Shown: piece by piece, positions 5,060-6,653 of the stretch
Numbering within the stretch: the stretch's first letter is position 1
Layout: each line of letters begins with the position of its first letter
Translations under genes and position numbers: made by a program
Assembly: GCA_003566475.1 (NCBI GenBank)
Contig: PXDE01000386.1
Span: 1-6,653 of the forward strand
DNA: 6,653 bases
Source: PVC group bacterium
Lineage (GTDB): Bacteria > Verrucomicrobiota > Kiritimatiellia > SS1-B-03-39 > PXDE01
Direction of reading: 5' to 3'
Notes under the pieces: model-generated
What the model saw: the letters and a program-made list of their open reading frames with translations, nothing else
Told to the model about the DNA's origin: nothing
The model's database searches: none

Positions 5060-5556
5060 GTCGCTGATTCCTCTTGAGAAGGGTCTGGGTGTACGCCGGA
5101 CCGCTCGCGCAGGGCAAGCAGCAAGTCGGAGAGGGCGGAGTCGATGAGGTCCCGGCAGCGGCGGTAGGCGTCGAGCGAGAGCCCCACCGGATCGCCGATG
5201 TCCCGGGCGGGGCCGGAGCCGAAGGAGGTGAGGGTGACGATCCTGTCCGAAGCCTCGGGAAACCGCCGGACCAGCTCCCGGCGGTGGCCTTCGGTCATGG
5301 CCACGATGAGCTCGGCCCGGGCCACCTCGCCGGGGTCCACCGGGCGGCTGCGGTGGTCGCGATGGTCGATCCCCAGCTCGCGCAGGGCCTCCACGGCCTC
5401 GGCCGACGCCGGCATGCCGGGCCAGGCCGACACCCCGGCCGAGGCGGCCGTCCACCCGAAATCCGGCCCGCTGCGGGCCCGGAACAGCGCCTCGGCCATG
5501 GGGCTGCGGCAACTGTTGCCGGTGCAGACGAAGAGGATGTGGCGGGCCGGGGGCAT
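5056..5556 (-). CDS. Low-molecular-weight protein phosphatase (YwlE/Wzb family)
   Basis: This 166-aa protein has the CX5R phosphate loop near its N-terminus, Cys11-TGNSC-Arg17-Ser18, preceded by the ILFV strand, and the general-acid motif Asp122-Pro123 in GDPVGLSLDAYR. Both are typical of cytoplasmic low-molecular-weight phosphatases. The family includes tyrosine phosphatases (Wzb) and the arginine phosphatase YwlE, so substrate class is not settled. Ser15 occupies the position of YwlE Thr11, where tyrosine phosphatases usually have a bulky hydrophobic residue. The ATG at 5556 is the only start that keeps the P-loop strand. It is preceded by a C-run and has no Shine-Dalgarno sequence. Its TGA overlaps the rpiB ATG by 4 bp, and phosphatase-rpiB-glyA is also the order in Bacillus. 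The C-terminal tail beyond about residue 150 is polar and poorly conserved. Confidence 0.9.
   Translation of the reverse strand: MPPARHILFVCTGNSCRSPMAEALFRARSGPDFGWTAASAGVSAWPGMPASAEAVEALRELGIDHRDHRSRPVDPGEVARAELIVAMTEGHRRELVRRFPEASDRIVTLTSFGSGPARDIGDPVGLSLDAYRRCRDLIDSALSDLLLALRERSGVHPDPSQEESAT
5069..5074 (-). promoter_or_regulatory. Ribosome binding site of rpiB-glyA
   Basis: AGAGGA on the minus strand lies 9 bases before the ATG at 5059, inside the end of the phosphatase gene. Together with the ATGA overlap it supports coupled translation and this choice of start. Confidence 0.7.
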
Positions 5557-5565
5557 GAGGGGGGG

Positions 5566-5594
5566 ATTGTGGAAGTTGGATTGTGGATTGTGGA
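5566..5594 (-). promoter_or_regulatory. Possible phosphatase promoter inside the heptamer array
   Basis: On the minus strand TCCACA (5594-5589) and CACAAT (5571-5566) are 17 bp apart and match -35 and -10 boxes at 4/6 each. The -10-like box ends 9 bases before the phosphatase ATG, which would give a leaderless or nearly leaderless transcript and would explain the lack of a ribosome binding site. Because the repeat unit itself supplies both boxes, the match may be only a by-product of the repeat. Confidence 0.25.
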
Positions 5595-5601
5595 TTTCGA
5601 C
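5567..5601. repeat. Heptanucleotide tandem array, five units
   Basis: Seven-base units start at 5567, 5574, 5581, 5588 and 5595. Units 1, 3 and 4 are TTGTGGA, unit 2 is AGTTGGA, and unit 5 is the diverged TTTCGAC. The array fills part of the 91-bp gap between the S41-like gene and the phosphatase gene, ending 11 bases before the phosphatase start. The unit differs from that of the array at 193-227, but the order (same, variant, same, same, diverged) is identical. Confidence 0.7.
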
Positions 5602-5610
5602 TGGGGAGTG

Positions 5611-5629
5611 CCTAGGGTGTGACCCTTGG
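5611..5629. other. Imperfect hairpin between the S41-like and phosphatase genes
   Basis: AGGGT (5614-5618) and ACCCT (5622-5626) pair around a GTG loop. CC/GG pairs extend the stem across one T-T mismatch to 5611 and 5629. It follows the S41-like stop codon by about 20 bases on the minus strand. With no T-run it is at most a weak terminator, so the upstream gene and the phosphatase could still be co-transcribed. Confidence 0.3.
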
Positions 5630-5647
5630 TCGGTGGTCAGTTACCGG

Positions 5648-6653
5648 TCACCGCGCGGGCCTTCGCTCCAGCGCCTGGAGGCCGAGGAGGACTTCGACGG
5701 CGCGTTCGAGGGCGACGTCGCCGCGGATGCGGCGCCGCATGGCCAGGTCGGCCTGCTCCTCGTCGAGCACCGGACGCCGGCGGCCGGGGAGGTCGGGCGG
5801 GGCCTCGGGCTCGCGGTACGGCCGCCGCATCTGGGCGACCACGATGGCGGGGGTCAGTCCCCGCCGGCCATCATACCGCTGGCCCCGGGTCTGGATCTGG
5901 CCCGCGGCCAGGAGAAGGGTCCGGTCCTCCAGCACGGTGACCGGCCGCCGGAGGCCGAAATCGCCCGCCGTGCTCTGGCCGACGAGCAGGGCCCGCCGCC
6001 CCTCGTCGCGGGCCACCGCCGCCAGCACCTCCGCCGCGCCGGCGGTCTGGCTGTCGACCAGGATCATCACCGGGATGCCCAGCACGGGGTGGCCCGAGGC
6101 GTCGGCCCCCTCGGTCTCCTCCTCTCCATCGGGCCCGGTCCGATCGACCGGCCGGCCGGGGGTGAGGGCGAGGTAGCGGGCGAGGGCCGGCACCTCGTCG
6201 AGGGCCTCCCCTCCGGTGCTCCGCAGGTCCACCACCAGGCCGGACGGGCCGGGCGGGCCGGCCGCCTCGAGGGCCTGCCGCACGGCGGCGGCGGCCCCGG
6301 GGGCCACATGGGCCACCCGCAGGTAGAAGATGCCGGAGCTGAGCTGCTCGGCCGGGCCGCCGAGCATCGGGCGGGGCCGCAGCTCGGTGGCGATCTCGAT
6401 GGGCTCCCCACCGTCCAGCGGGGGCCCCAGATCCAGGCGCAGGGCCCCGGGGCCGGGGGTGGCGAGCGCGGCCTCGATCTCGGGCAGAGTCAGGTCCGTG
6501 AGGGCGGTCCCTCCGGCCCGGGCCAGGGTCTGGCCCTCCTCCAGGCCGGCGGCGGCGGCGGGACTGTCCGGCTCGACGGCCCGGACGACGGCCCGGCCCT
6601 CGTCGAGACCCATCTGGAGGCCGGTGGCCCAGGCCCGCCCCCGCCAGGCGTGG
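5648..6653 (-). CDS. PDZ-domain S41-like protein, probably catalytically inactive (5' end outside window)
   Basis: The frame has no stop from the window edge (reading from 6652) to the TGA at 5648-5650, so the true start lies outside. Numbering from the first in-window Met (6613): a PDZ domain (VEPDSPAAAAGLEEG and following, about 8-65), then a C-terminal-processing-protease-like fold with GIFYLRVAHVAPG (94-106), GLVVDLRSTGG (125-135), IPVMILVDSQTAGAAEVLAA (180-199) and ALLVGQSTAGDFG (208-220), and a charged C-terminal helix. Active CtpA/Prc enzymes have SASASE with a catalytic Ser and FGKG with a catalytic Lys. Here the aligned residues are Gly192 and Asp218, so the Ser-Lys dyad is absent. 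I infer a non-peptidase binding or scaffold role. A signal peptide cannot be judged. I recall Ser-less S41-like proteins in Verrucomicrobia. It precedes the phosphatase by 91 bp. Confidence 0.82.
   Translation of the reverse strand, partial: HAWRGRAWATGLQMGLDEGRAVVRAVEPDSPAAAAGLEEGQTLARAGGTALTDLTLPEIEAALATPGPGALRLDLGPPLDGGEPIEIATELRPRPMLGGPAEQLSSGIFYLRVAHVAPGAAAAVRQALEAAGPPGPSGLVVDLRSTGGEALDEVPALARYLALTPGRPVDRTGPDGEEETEGADASGHPVLGIPVMILVDSQTAGAAEVLAAVARDEGRRALLVGQSTAGDFGLRRPVTVLEDRTLLLAAGQIQTRGQRYDGRRGLTPAIVVAQMRRPYREPEAPPDLPGRRRPVLDEEQADLAMRRRIRGDVALERAVEVLLGLQALERRPAR

Noticed and set aside
3365..5077. 570-codon open frame on the plus strand opposite rpiB-glyA
   Set aside because: It is rich in Gly, Ala, Val and His, has no recognisable motif, and mirrors the real gene. 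Long antisense frames are expected in DNA this rich in G+C.
3201..5117. 638-codon minus-strand frame across rpiB-glyA
   Set aside because: Arg/Pro/Gly-rich shadow of the true frame, without motifs.
5060..5512. Upstream extension of the rpiB-glyA frame to an ATG at 5512
   Set aside because: The extra 151 codons overlap the phosphatase gene in another frame and give Arg/Gly/Pro-rich sequence with no family match. The ATG at 5059 has a ribosome site and the ATGA overlap.
1..6653. An undescribed defence, mobile or biosynthetic system
   Set aside because: All intact genes belong to known housekeeping or common accessory families. Nothing resembles a defence cluster, prophage or secondary-metabolite locus.

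Overview
The window is high in G+C and reads as ordinary chromosomal DNA from a free-living bacterium. The lineage is most likely Verrucomicrobia or a relative in the Planctomycetes-Verrucomicrobia-Lentisphaera group. This is an inference from an S41-like protein of a type I associate with that group and from short-period (7 bp and about 10 bp) intergenic repeats I also associate with it. No 16S rRNA or other phylogenetic marker is present. By eye I find no tRNA, rRNA, CRISPR array or complete mobile element.

Layout. Bases 1-419 are non-coding, with three stem-loops and one 35-bp heptamer repeat array. leuC (420-1838, +) and leuD (1838-2485, +) follow, joined by a TGATG stop/start overlap. 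They encode the two subunits of 3-isopropylmalate dehydratase (leucine biosynthesis). leuD converges with a dihydrofolate-reductase-family gene (2498-3058, -), and the two stop codons lie in the arms of one small inverted repeat. Bases 3059-3376 are intergenic: the tail of an IS30-type transposase (3127-3228, +), two interlocked inverted repeats, a hairpin and a degenerate ~10-bp repeat.

The right half is a minus-strand cluster. In transcription order it holds a PDZ/S41-like protein (6653-5648, its 5' part beyond the window), a low-molecular-weight phosphatase of the YwlE/Wzb family (5556-5056), and one continuous reading frame (5059-3377) that joins full-length ribose-5-phosphate isomerase B to full-length serine hydroxymethyltransferase. 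The phosphatase and isomerase frames overlap by ATGA. The phosphatase-rpiB-glyA order is the same as in Bacillus subtilis (ywlE-ywlF-ywlG-glyA), here compacted so that rpiB and glyA have no stop codon between them.

How the genes work together: leuCD make one heterodimeric isomerase. RpiB supplies ribose 5-phosphate for nucleotide synthesis, and GlyA supplies glycine and one-carbon units, which are also nucleotide precursors. The fusion therefore links two steps that feed purine and thymidylate synthesis. The S41-like protein has Gly and Asp where the catalytic Ser and Lys are expected, so it is probably not an active protease.

I do not see an undescribed defence, mobile or RNA system. The observations most worth a second look are the RpiB-GlyA fusion, the S41-like pseudo-peptidase, and the two heptamer arrays that share the same internal unit order although their unit sequences differ.
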